Shown one piece after another: positions 14,320-20,366 of a DNA stretch of 27,899 bases (position 1 is its first letter; each line of letters starts with the position of its first letter). Made by a program: the position numbers and the translations under genes. Origin of the DNA: a virus; the IMG/VR virus record IMGVR_UViG_3300024054_000050, positions 1-27,899 of that record; one strand, 5' to 3'. The notes under the pieces are model-generated. The model was not told the DNA's origin. It did no database searches and saw only the letters and a program-made list of their open reading frames with translations.

Positions 14320-15303
14320 ATGACGGCCTCGCGCAAGCCCCCCGAACCGGAACGGGAAGAGGGACGGAACGGGTACGTGAAGGTTCCGCGGGCCGTGCTG
14401 TTTCGCACGAGCCTGTCGGCGGAGGCGCGCATCGTGTACGCGAAGCTGCTGGAACATGCCCGGGGCGGCGCCGAGTGTTGGCCGCGCCAGGACGTACTGG
14501 CCGCCGAGCTGGCGATGTCGCGGCGCAGCCTCGAGCGCCGCATCGCCGAACTCGTGAGTGCCGGGCTCGTGGAATGGGAACGCAAAGGGCGCGGACACCC
14601 GAGCGTGTATCGGCTCGCAGTGACCGTTCCCGATCTGTTTGACCCGCCAACAGTGGCGGGTCAAACGAAGCCGCGCGAGACACTTGACCCGCCAACGGTG
14701 GCGGATCAAACGAAGCCGCGCGAAGCACTTGACCCGCCAACGGTGGCGGCAGAACGACGTAGAAGTACGTCGTTACGTCTTGAGGACAGTAGAAGTTCTC
14801 CTCCTCCTCGTCGTTGTCGGTCGTCGTTGACGTTGCCGTTGCGCGACGGCGAGGAGGAAATGGCCCGCGCTTCGCGCGACACGGCGACGGACGAACTGCA
14901 ACGGCTCGGGATGGACCCACAGACTGCTCGCGACGTGGCCAGTCAGTATGACGAAGCTACCATCGCCGAGGCGTGCCGCCGCCTACGGGAACGGCGTCCA
15001 CCACCACGGCATGTGGTGGGTTGGCTGAAGCGGACCCTCAAGAGCGTGCACGTCGCGAACACCGAGTGTGCTCAGCCGACAGCCGAGGAACGCCAGGCGC
15101 AACGCACGGCCGCGCGGCTCGCGGAGCAGAAGCGGATGGATCGGGAGCGCGCGGCGGAGCTGCGGCGGACGTGGGAGAGGCTGAGCGCCGCGAAACGCCG
15201 GAGCCTGATCGCCGAGGCGCGCCGACGTATGCCGGCGCTTCAGGGGCGACCGGATGACCATCGGCTCGTGGTCGCGGCGGCCATCAACGTCCTGGGGGAG
15301 TGA
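14320..15303 (+). CDS. Replication initiator-like protein with N-terminal HTH and internal iterons, 327 aa
   Basis: ATG at 14320 follows GGGAGGGGCG. Residues ~20-105 contain a winged-helix domain of the HTH_36 type (ARIVYAKLLEHARGG, DVLAAELAMSRRSLERRIAE, then LVEWERKGRG), typical of phage and plasmid replication initiators. Residues ~105-145 are three copies of a 15-residue repeat (DPPTVAxQTKPREx) created by 45-bp DNA iterons. A lower-GC, Ser/Arg-rich linker follows. Residues ~188-250 (LQRLGMDPQTARDVASQYDE ... HVVGWLKRTLK) resemble the C-terminal domain seen in similar Rep proteins. The end is a charged helix. As in lambda O, where the origin lies inside the initiator gene, the DNA repeats probably form the origin. 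It stands first in the early block. Confidence 0.75.
   Translation: MTASRKPPEPEREEGRNGYVKVPRAVLFRTSLSAEARIVYAKLLEHARGGAECWPRQDVLAAELAMSRRSLERRIAELVSAGLVEWERKGRGHPSVYRLAVTVPDLFDPPTVAGQTKPRETLDPPTVADQTKPREALDPPTVAAERRRSTSLRLEDSRSSPPPRRCRSSLTLPLRDGEEEMARASRDTATDELQRLGMDPQTARDVASQYDEATIAEACRRLRERRPPPRHVVGWLKRTLKSVHVANTECAQPTAEERQAQRTAARLAEQKRMDRERAAELRRTWERLSAAKRRSLIAEARRRMPALQGRPDDHRLVVAAAINVLGE
14637..14774. other. Candidate replication origin: three 45-bp iterons plus an inverted repeat, inside the initiator gene
   Basis: TTGACCCGCCA starts at 14639, 14684 and 14729, exactly 45 bases apart. In the first unit it pairs with TGGCGGGTCAA as a perfect inverted repeat (13-bp arms 14637-14649 and 14654-14666). 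The second has one mismatch and the third keeps only part of the right arm. A perfect 9-bp inverted repeat AACGACGTA/TACGTCGTT (14753-14774) follows. A visibly lower-GC tract (about 14753-14840) lies next to it and could be the unwinding element. Confidence 0.7.
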
Positions 15304-15713
15304 GGGGGCGAGGGGGCGCGGGAGGAGGGTACTGGGAAAACAGAAGGGGCGGTGGACGCGAATGCATCTTATGTTAACTACACAGGTTGGACACAGGGGA
15401 AACCGGAGGGAACGGGGCGCGGCGGGGCTGATAGGGGGCACAGCGGGGCTGGCAGGGGGCGCGGCGGGGAGACGGGGCGCCGGGCGAGGCGCGGGACCGG
15501 GCGAGTGAAGATGTGAACGCTGAGCGCCGGCGAGGCCGGCGGAAGGGGGTGAGCGGACGGGCGAGAGGGGAGGTTGTGGCGGATCGACACAGATCGCCAC
15601 ACGCGCGAGGGGGGAGCCCGGTCCGAAAATCAGGGGCCGGGCGGGAGGGGTGAGGAGAGGGGGGAGGGGGTCACACGCGGGCGCGGCGGCAACACGAACC
15701 GGGAGGTGAGGGC
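15304..15713. other. Purine-rich non-coding stretch (~410 bp)
   Basis: I see no convincing gene. The + strand is very G-rich, with many GGGG runs between 15410 and 15510 that could form G-quadruplexes and that arise from short imperfect repeats of the CGGGGCTGATAGGGGGC type. A small AT-rich island (about 15362-15392, containing GTTAAC) and an imperfect hairpin at 15576-15600 are the only other signals. It may be a regulatory or transcription-pausing region between the initiator and downstream early genes. Confidence 0.5.
15576..15600. promoter_or_regulatory. Imperfect inverted repeat, possible operator
   Basis: GTGGCGGATC and GATCGCCAC flank GACACA, pairing over 9 bp with one bulged base. 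It lies 114 bases upstream of the 112-residue gene. Confidence 0.4.
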
Positions 15714-16052
15714 GTGAGCGGGTATCCGTACCGGGTGAGGATCGAGTTCTGGGACCATGTGAGTGAGACGTGGGGCAGGCGGCCGTTATGGGTGAGTCAG
15801 TGGGACGCCGGGCAGAGCCATGTGCTGCACTTGCGGAAGGTAGCGGCGGCGTTTCGACAACTGGCGGCGGCGCGGAGCTGCGCGTTCGATGTCCTACAGC
15901 GAATTGAGCGCCAAGCAAGACAGGGTGAGCGCGCCCGGGCGGTGATCGAACGCGGCGTGCGAGTGATCCTGGACCTCGAGGTCTGTGAGCTCGCGGCGCC
16001 GGCCGAGATCACGGGCGGCGGGCAGATCGAGCCGGTCTGTCACCCGGCGTGA
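15714..16052 (+). CDS. Hypothetical early protein, 112 aa
   Basis: GTG at 15714 follows GGGAGGTGAGGGC, the same initiation leader found before the gene at 16087. The protein starts MSGYPYRVRIEFWDHVSETW, with a beta-rich N-terminal third, a helix (HLRKVAAAFRQLAAARSCAF) and a longer basic helix. I do not recognise it. The compact alpha/beta composition and place in the early region suggest a small regulatory or host-directed protein, but this is only context. Confidence 0.6.
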   Translation: MSGYPYRVRIEFWDHVSETWGRRPLWVSQWDAGQSHVLHLRKVAAAFRQLAAARSCAFDVLQRIERQARQGERARAVIERGVRVILDLEVCELAAPAEITGGGQIEPVCHPA

Positions 16053-16086
16053 GCGAGGGCAGACAACGAACAGGGAGGTGAGGGCG

Positions 16087-16938
16087 TTGGCGATACGGCT
16101 GGTGCTGGTGGAGGCGGAGCAGGCGGACGAGGTGGAGGCCTTGGGGCGCGCGGTCGAGCGCGTGATCCTGGCGGCGCGGGGTGAGGAGGGGTTGGGCGGC
16201 GAGCGGTTCGCGATCACGGGACTGGGGCGAGCGGCGATCGGGGACGGGGCGCCGGCGGAGGTGAAGGCCCTGGGCGACGGCGGCGAGGTGGCGGACCCTC
16301 CGCTGCCTGGCGTGGAGGCGGTGCACGATTACCGGGGGATGCCGATGGAGGTGGGAGAAATCACGACGACGGCGGACGACGAGGTGTGGATGGCGGCCGA
16401 TGCGGAGGCGGGTGAAACGGCACGTACGGTAACGCCGAGGAGGAACGTGAGGCGCGACGCGGACCGTCGCGCCGCGGCGGCGGCGGACGGACCGTTCGTG
16501 TGCGAGGTGGAGAACTGCGGCCGGAGCTTCGGATCGACGAAGGGGCTGGGGCGGCACCGGCGGGCCGCGCATGGGATCGCCGGCAGCAGCGCGGCGGCGG
16601 TGTATCGGCAGGACCGGCAGCAGCGCGGCGGCGCGACGCGGATCGAGCGCGATGGGTTGGCGGTCGATCCGGAGGGGCGGGTCGAGTGCGCGGTCTGTGG
16701 GAAACGGATGCCGGCGAGGGGGTACGGGAAACACATGCGCTCCCACGAGGTACAGGGGGAGAGCGCGGGAGCGTTGGCGAGGGCGACGGTCGGGCCGCGC
16801 CACCGGCCGCGGACCCGGATCTATGACGGGGTGCCGGCTTCGCTGGCGAGGAAGGCGAGCGTGTTGAGTCCGTCTCTGTTGGATAGCGGAACGGTCGGCG
16901 GGACGACGGGAGGGGATGAACAGGATGGAGACGACTGA
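16087..16938 (+). CDS. Protein with two C2H2-type zinc fingers, 283 aa
   Basis: TTG at 16087 is preferred because the leader GGGAGGTGAGGGCG is identical to that of the gene at 15714; a GTG at 16078 is too close to the ribosome site. The N-terminal ~100 residues form an alpha/beta domain (IRLVLVEAEQADEVEALGRA, later GERFAITGLG). Finger 1 uses C139, C144, H157 and H162 with the classical 12-residue C-to-H spacing and a conserved Phe (FGSTKGLGRHRRAAH). Finger 2 uses C201, C204, H216 and H220. Between them lies a linker with a conserved-looking basic patch. Such fingers are rare in bacteria and phages and suggest nucleic acid binding. It overlaps the next small gene by 14 bases. The specific function is unknown. 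Confidence 0.7.
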   Translation: MAIRLVLVEAEQADEVEALGRAVERVILAARGEEGLGGERFAITGLGRAAIGDGAPAEVKALGDGGEVADPPLPGVEAVHDYRGMPMEVGEITTTADDEVWMAADAEAGETARTVTPRRNVRRDADRRAAAAADGPFVCEVENCGRSFGSTKGLGRHRRAAHGIAGSSAAAVYRQDRQQRGGATRIERDGLAVDPEGRVECAVCGKRMPARGYGKHMRSHEVQGESAGALARATVGPRHRPRTRIYDGVPASLARKASVLSPSLLDSGTVGGTTGGDEQDGDD

Positions 16939-17068
16939 CGGAGGGACGGGGCGCGGCGGGGCGCGGCGGCGGTTGATGGAGGCGTTGGTGGATGCGCTGA
17001 TCTGTGGGTTGTTGCTCGGGGTCCTGGTCGGCGGGGTGACGGTGGAGCTGTGGCATTGGTGGCGGTGA
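16925..17068 (+). CDS. Small membrane protein, 47 aa
   Basis: ATG at 16925 lies inside the end of the zinc-finger gene with GGAGGGG about 10 bases upstream. After a Gly/Arg-rich N-terminus (METTDGGTGRGGARRRLMEA) there is one membrane span (ALICGLLLGVLVGGVTVEL) ending in WHWWR. The positive N-terminal side and Trp-rich end fit a single-span inner membrane peptide. It may be a small holin-like or host-modifying protein; nothing specific can be assigned. Confidence 0.55.
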   Translation: METTDGGTGRGGARRRLMEALVDALICGLLLGVLVGGVTVELWHWWR

Positions 17069-17085
17069 GGGCGGCTGCACCGAAC

Positions 17086-17110
17086 CGAATGAGCACTGAG
17101 CACCGCGCGG
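17086..17110. repeat. Short heptad array, AGCACTG type
   Basis: Two to three units (AGCACTG, AGCACCG) precede the HTH gene at 17127; the same type is at its 3' end (17524-17558) and, briefly, at 3414-3430. Confidence 0.5.
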
Positions 17111-17126
17111 AAGGGGGGAGCGAGAC

Positions 17127-17558
17127 GTGAAGCGGAGCGCGAAGGTCGGAGGCCGACACGCGAGCGATCCCGGCCCAACGGGATCGGGACGACCCCCGAC
17201 CTATCCCGCTCTTCGCGGTCAACAACCGAGACTCCTGCCGGGTGGAGCTGCGTCGGCTGGGGTGAGCCGATTCGCCGGGCCGAAGATTGCCACGGCCGCT
17301 CGCGCGCGGGTGGCCGAACAGGGGGAGGGCGGCCACGTGACATGCGAACGTGTTGCGCCGCTAAGAGCAGAGCGGTTGATGGGCACCTCGGAGTTCGCGC
17401 GCCGCTTGGGCGTGCATCCGAACACCGTCTATCGCTGGGTCCAGGAGGGGCGGGTGCGCCCGCTGCAGGTTGGCCGCCGATGGCGGTTCGGGCCGTCGCA
17501 GATCGCCGAGGCGTGCGGTATCGAGCACTCAGCACGGAGCACTGAGCAGCGAGCATGA
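17127..17558 (+). CDS. HTH (excisionase-type) protein with extended N-terminus, 143 aa
   Basis: GTG at 17127 follows GGGGGGAGCGAGAC. The first ~80 residues are Gly, Pro, Arg-rich and probably disordered, so a later start is possible (ATG 17379, without clear ribosome site). Residues ~85-130 hold the HTH_17 pattern: GTSEFARRLGVHPNTVYRWV, then GRVRPLQVGRRWRFGPSQIA. This is the same fold as the 68-residue protein at 13846. The C-terminal EHSARSTEQRA is encoded by a heptad array. It overlaps the next gene by ATGA, so both are probably cotranscribed. It may regulate the packaging genes or bind DNA in terminase assembly. Confidence 0.65.
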   Translation: MKRSAKVGGRHASDPGPTGSGRPPTYPALRGQQPRLLPGGAASAGVSRFAGPKIATAARARVAEQGEGGHVTCERVAPLRAERLMGTSEFARRLGVHPNTVYRWVQEGRVRPLQVGRRWRFGPSQIAEACGIEHSARSTEQRA

Positions 17559-17560
17559 GC
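17524..17560. repeat. Heptad array, AGCACTC type, within the gene end
   Basis: AGCACTC, AGCACGG, AGCACTG, AGCAGCG and AGCATGA recur every 7 bases and encode the last residues of the HTH protein. The start codon of the next gene lies in the last unit. Confidence 0.8.
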
Positions 17561-18523
17561 GGCAAGGGCAGGCGAGCGCGTCGAGACGGCGTAACGGCCT
17601 GCGACGCCACCGCTGCCGGCAAGGGTGCCGGCGCTCCCGGCGGCTGGACGTCGATCCCGCTGCCGCTCGAGCTGGGGGAGGACGCGGGCCGCCCGGCCGC
17701 GGTGGAGAACGTCGCCGCGGCCGGGCAGCTCGCCCGGAGGGACGAGGGCGAGCTGCGGGAGCGGATGCGCCGGGCGGAGGAGGAGCAGCGGCGGCAGGCG
17801 GAGCGCCGCCGCGAGATCCAACGGGCGAACCTGCAGCCCGACCAGGCGCCGGTCCGGCACGGGGTGCACGCGCGACCGGGCGCCTACATGCTGTGCGATC
17901 GGTGCCCGATCCGGGAGCAGTGCGAGGAGTACGAGCCGGGCGAACGCTGCGGGCCCGAGCAGGAGTATGTCGAGCGGCGGACCCGCGAGCTGTACGCGGT
18001 CGAGTGGATCGAGCCGCAGCTCGATGGGCCCACGGTGAAGTTCCTGGTGTGGCTGGAGGTGCGGATGGAACGGGCCGCGCGCTACATCGGGATGCGGGGC
18101 GAGATCGAGGGCGGGGCGTACCTGCCCGTCGCGAAGGACGTGCAGGGGCTGCACAACAGTTGGCTGCGGACGCTGGAGAAGCTGGGCTTGACCCCCGAGC
18201 GGCGCAAGGCCATGAGCGAGACCGGCCAGGCGGGCTTCGGCGATCTCGCGGCGGCGCTGCTGGGGATTGCACGGGAACGGGCCGGGGAGCCGGAGGGCGG
18301 GGGCGCGGAGGTGGTGGAGGCGGAGTTCACGGTGACGGGTGAGACGGGCGACGGGCTGAACGACGAGGACGCGCCGCGCACGCCGCGGCACGAAGAGGGC
18401 GCGGGTCTGGGAGACGACGCGGAACCCGCGACGGAGCCTGAAGGAGGCTGGGGAGATGAAGGGCCTGCCGACAACGAGGATCCCCTACGCGACACACGCC
18501 TGGGGGATCGCGACGGGCTGTAG
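17555..18523 (+). CDS. Candidate terminase small subunit (P27-like) with Cys cluster, 322 aa
   Basis: ATG overlaps the preceding stop (ATGA). The N-terminal DATAAGKGAGAPGG is encoded by repeat A copy 3. Residues ~60-95 are a charged coiled coil. A cluster C114, C117, C123, C132 follows (CDRCPIREQC ... C), a CX2CX5CX8C arrangement that could bind zinc or an iron-sulfur cluster. Residues ~160-220 (FLVWLEVRMERAARYIGMRG and LRTLEKLGLTPERRKAM) resemble the C-terminal part of P27-type small terminase subunits, where a Leu-Gly-Leu-(T/D)-Pro motif ends the fold. The last ~70 residues are acidic and probably disordered. Position four genes before the large terminase supports this, but the intervening genes weaken it. 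It overlaps the next gene by 68 bases. Confidence 0.5.
   Translation: MSGKGRRARRDGVTACDATAAGKGAGAPGGWTSIPLPLELGEDAGRPAAVENVAAAGQLARRDEGELRERMRRAEEEQRRQAERRREIQRANLQPDQAPVRHGVHARPGAYMLCDRCPIREQCEEYEPGERCGPEQEYVERRTRELYAVEWIEPQLDGPTVKFLVWLEVRMERAARYIGMRGEIEGGAYLPVAKDVQGLHNSWLRTLEKLGLTPERRKAMSETGQAGFGDLAAALLGIARERAGEPEGGGAEVVEAEFTVTGETGDGLNDEDAPRTPRHEEGAGLGDDAEPATEPEGGWGDEGPADNEDPLRDTRLGDRDGL
17574..17643. repeat. Dispersed repeat A, copy 3 (central hairpin missing), in frame
   Basis: It shares GAGCGCGTCGA...TAACGGCCT.CGACGCCACCGCTGCCGG with copy 1 and GTGCCGGCGCTCCCGGCGG on the right. The inner hairpin TCCCGCACATGCGGGA is replaced by a short CAAG-type spacer. Confidence 0.8.
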
Positions 18524-19415
18524 CGAGGGGCTGCCCTGTGCCGATCGGTGCTGGGCCAAAGCCGATGCGGCGCGCCTGGCCAACAACCCCCGCGAGGAGA
18601 TCGCGCGGCGGTATCGGGGGTTGGTGGCGCCCGCCGGGGAGAGCAGCTGCCGGCCTTACGAACGAGCGGAGCCGGAGGGGCGCTGGGCGTGGACCGGACG
18701 CATCAACGAGTTCCCCGAGTTCCTCGAGGCGCCGGGTCGGCTGCGCGATCCGGCGGTGATCTTTGTGGGGACTCATACGGACCTGGGGTTGGTGAGCACG
18801 GAGCTGAAGTGCAGGATCTGGGGCGCGATGGAGGGCTGCCCCCGGCATGAGTTCCTGGTGGTCACGAAGCGGTGGTATTGGCTCTCCAAGGCCGTCGTAG
18901 TGTGGAGTGGCCGCGAGGTTTGGGGCGCGCTGCCGAACGTGACGGTGTGCCTGTCGTGCAGCACGCAGGAGCAGTTGGATGCGGAGATGACGCGGGCAGG
19001 CGGAGAGTTCCACTATGCCTGGCGCGGCCGCCTCGCGGCGTTCCTCGAGCCGCAGCTCGAGCCCATCGACATCCGGCGGTGGGTGCGCCGGCTGGACTGG
19101 GTCGTGCAGGGCTGCGAGAGTCTCGGACGGGGGACGCCGGGGAGGCCGTTCGCGGAGACGTGGGCCTGGGAGACCTTGCGCGCCTGCCGAGACGCGGGCG
19201 TGCCCTACTGGCTGAAGCAGATTCCGGGGTGGTGGTGCAGCAAGTGTCGGGAGTGGACCCTCACGCAGAAGGGCTGTCCCGAATGTTGCGGGCGGCAAGC
19301 ACTCCGGTTGATCCACGCCCCGAGGCTGGACGCGTACCGGGACTGGCAGCAGGCGCCGGAGCGGATCGCGAACATCCTCGAGGCGCGCGGAAAGCGGTTA
19401 GAGGGGCAGCCATGA
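18456..19415 (+). CDS. DUF5131-like (phage Gp37/Gp68 family) protein, 319 aa
   Basis: ATG at 18456 has AAGGAGG upstream, inside the preceding gene. The protein follows the DUF5131 pattern: an N-terminal Cys set (C22, C28, C32 in ATGCSEGLPCADRCWAKADA), then VIFVGTHTDLGL, then CPRHEFLVVTKR, NVTVCLSCSTQEQLDAEM, LDWVVQGCES and AGVPYWLKQIPG. The family is common in phages and distantly related to radical-SAM-type barrels (from memory); its reaction is not established. Here the Cys spacing (CX5CX3C) differs from the more usual pattern with CX2C. The C-terminus carries an added zinc-ribbon-like CSKC ... CPECC. It sits with an ASCH gene between the candidate small and the large terminase genes. Confidence 0.75.
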   Translation: MKGLPTTRIPYATHAWGIATGCSEGLPCADRCWAKADAARLANNPREEIARRYRGLVAPAGESSCRPYERAEPEGRWAWTGRINEFPEFLEAPGRLRDPAVIFVGTHTDLGLVSTELKCRIWGAMEGCPRHEFLVVTKRWYWLSKAVVVWSGREVWGALPNVTVCLSCSTQEQLDAEMTRAGGEFHYAWRGRLAAFLEPQLEPIDIRRWVRRLDWVVQGCESLGRGTPGRPFAETWAWETLRACRDAGVPYWLKQIPGWWCSKCREWTLTQKGCPECCGRQALRLIHAPRLDAYRDWQQAPERIANILEARGKRLEGQP

Positions 19416-19432
19416 TCGTCGCCCAGCCCGAC

Positions 19433-19464
19433 CCGTCCCCCTCTCCGGCACGGAGGGGGGACGG
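19433..19464. repeat. Palindromic repeat C (intergenic hairpin)
   Basis: CCGTCCCCCTCTCCG and CGGAGGGGGGACGG form a ~14-bp stem with one bulge and a GCA loop, followed by CCGGGTGAGGG. This resembles the gene-end CCCTCTCC/GGAGAGGG repeat type found in many high-GC bacteria. A 25-residue frame across it (19412-19489) is probably not a gene. Confidence 0.65.
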
Positions 19465-19496
19465 CAGGCCGGGTGAGGGCAGGAGGTGAGGGAGCG

Positions 19497-20060
19497 ATGG
19501 CGACGCAGCAGCTGAGCCTGCCGTTTGAGAGCGGGCTGAGGCTCGAGCGGGAGAGCAGTCCCGAGCGAGAGGTGCGACTCTATGAGTGGCTGGCCTCGCG
19601 GCCCGCGCCAGGGCAGATCCTGACCCGGGCCGTGAGCCTCCGCCAGCCGTGGCTGCGGCTCATCACGCTCGGGCTGAAGACGTGGGAGTTCCGGACGCGG
19701 CCTCACGGTCGACCGGACTGGACGATCGCGCTGCACGCGAGCAAGAAGGTGGACCCGGACTGGCGCGCCATCCTGCGCCACTGGCACGCGCCCGGTGAGA
19801 CGATGGGTCCCATCGCGGCGATCTGCGCGGTGGCCACGCTGGGCCGCTGCGTGCCCCTGGGTCCGCTCTCGCAAGATCCGGAGCGCCACCGGGTTCCTGA
19901 TCGACACCCCGGCCGACCGCCGGACGAGTGGAGCGGATTCGCGTGGGAGCTGCTGGACATGCGCCCGATCGATCCGCCGCTCGAGTGCGGCGGGCAGCTC
20001 GGGGTCTGGGTCCTGCGGCCGCAGCAGAGGGAGGAGCTGCTGAGGCGGGTGAGGGTGTAA
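19497..20060 (+). CDS. ASCH-domain protein, 187 aa
   Basis: ATG at 19497 follows AGGAGGTGAGGGAGCG. After ~45 residues the ASCH signature appears: RAVSLRQPWLRLITLGLKTW followed by EFRTRP (about residues 43-68), then a beta strand WTIALHAS, a loop, and MGPIAAICAVATLGRC. These match the conserved Pro-Trp ... Gly-x-Lys-Thr ... Glu-x-Arg core of this PUA-like fold. ASCH proteins bind RNA or modified nucleotides. The end (GGQLGVWVLRPQQREELLRR) completes the barrel and adds a helix. A link to nucleic acid modification, perhaps with the adjacent DUF5131 protein, is inferred. Confidence 0.8.
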   Translation: MATQQLSLPFESGLRLERESSPEREVRLYEWLASRPAPGQILTRAVSLRQPWLRLITLGLKTWEFRTRPHGRPDWTIALHASKKVDPDWRAILRHWHAPGETMGPIAAICAVATLGRCVPLGPLSQDPERHRVPDRHPGRPPDEWSGFAWELLDMRPIDPPLECGGQLGVWVLRPQQREELLRRVRV

Positions 20061-20071
20061 GACGGCAACGG

Positions 20072-20096
20072 CTGGGAGTCTGGGAGTTTGGGAGTT
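20072..20096. repeat. Octanucleotide-period array (GGGAGTTT type)
   Basis: GGGAGTCT, GGGAGTTT, GGGAGTTG recur every 8 bases in the gap after the ASCH gene, like 12877-12916. Confidence 0.75.
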
Positions 20097-20126
20097 GCGG
20101 ACCGATCTGAACGGAGGGAGACGGAA

Positions 20127-20363
20127 ATGGAACGCGGGCATTATGCGGACGCACAGTCGACCGTGCTGGCGATCGGCCATCGGTTGTTGGACACCCCCCT
20201 CGAGGACCTGATCGCGGCCCTCGATAACGGTGAGCATCGCGGGGTCTTTACCGATAAACCGGAGGAGGAGGATGTGGGCCGCAAGGTGGTGCGGGAGCTG
20301 AGCGTTGCGCTGCAGCCGGTCCGGGAGATCGCGCGGCGCGAGCTTGGACCGTCCCGGAGGTGA
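20127..20363 (+). CDS. Hypothetical small protein, 78 aa
   Basis: ATG at 20127 follows GGAGGGAGACGGA. The protein is helical: AQSTVLAIGHRLLDTPLEDL, then IAALDNGEHRGVFTDKPEEE and VVRELSVALQPVREIARREL. Its last residues LGPSRR come from a half copy of repeat E (20343-20355). The gene ends three bases before the large terminase start, so the two are probably coupled. It might be a terminase-associated or small-subunit-like protein, but no motif shows this. Confidence 0.65.
   Translation: MERGHYADAQSTVLAIGHRLLDTPLEDLIAALDNGEHRGVFTDKPEEEDVGRKVVRELSVALQPVREIARRELGPSRR
20343..20355. repeat. Right half of repeat E (copy 3)
   Basis: CTTGGACCGTCCC is identical to the right arm of repeat E copy 2 (24120-24132) and adds LGPSRR to the end of the 78-residue protein, the same peptide as in the portal-MuF linker. 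Confidence 0.6.
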
Positions 20364-20366
20364 GCG

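Noticed and set aside
13482-14585. Long minus-strand open frame (367 codons) across the HTH genes
   Set aside because: It has no ribosome site, crosses a terminator, an inverted repeat pair and two heptad arrays, and has the Ser/Arg-rich composition of an antisense frame in high-GC DNA.
15254-15508. 84-codon frame in the G-rich gap
   Set aside because: Gly/Ala repeats simply follow the G-rich DNA, and no ribosome site is present.
19412-19489. 25-residue frame between the DUF5131 and ASCH genes
   Set aside because: Almost entirely encoded by palindromic repeat C; overlapping start but no protein-like features.
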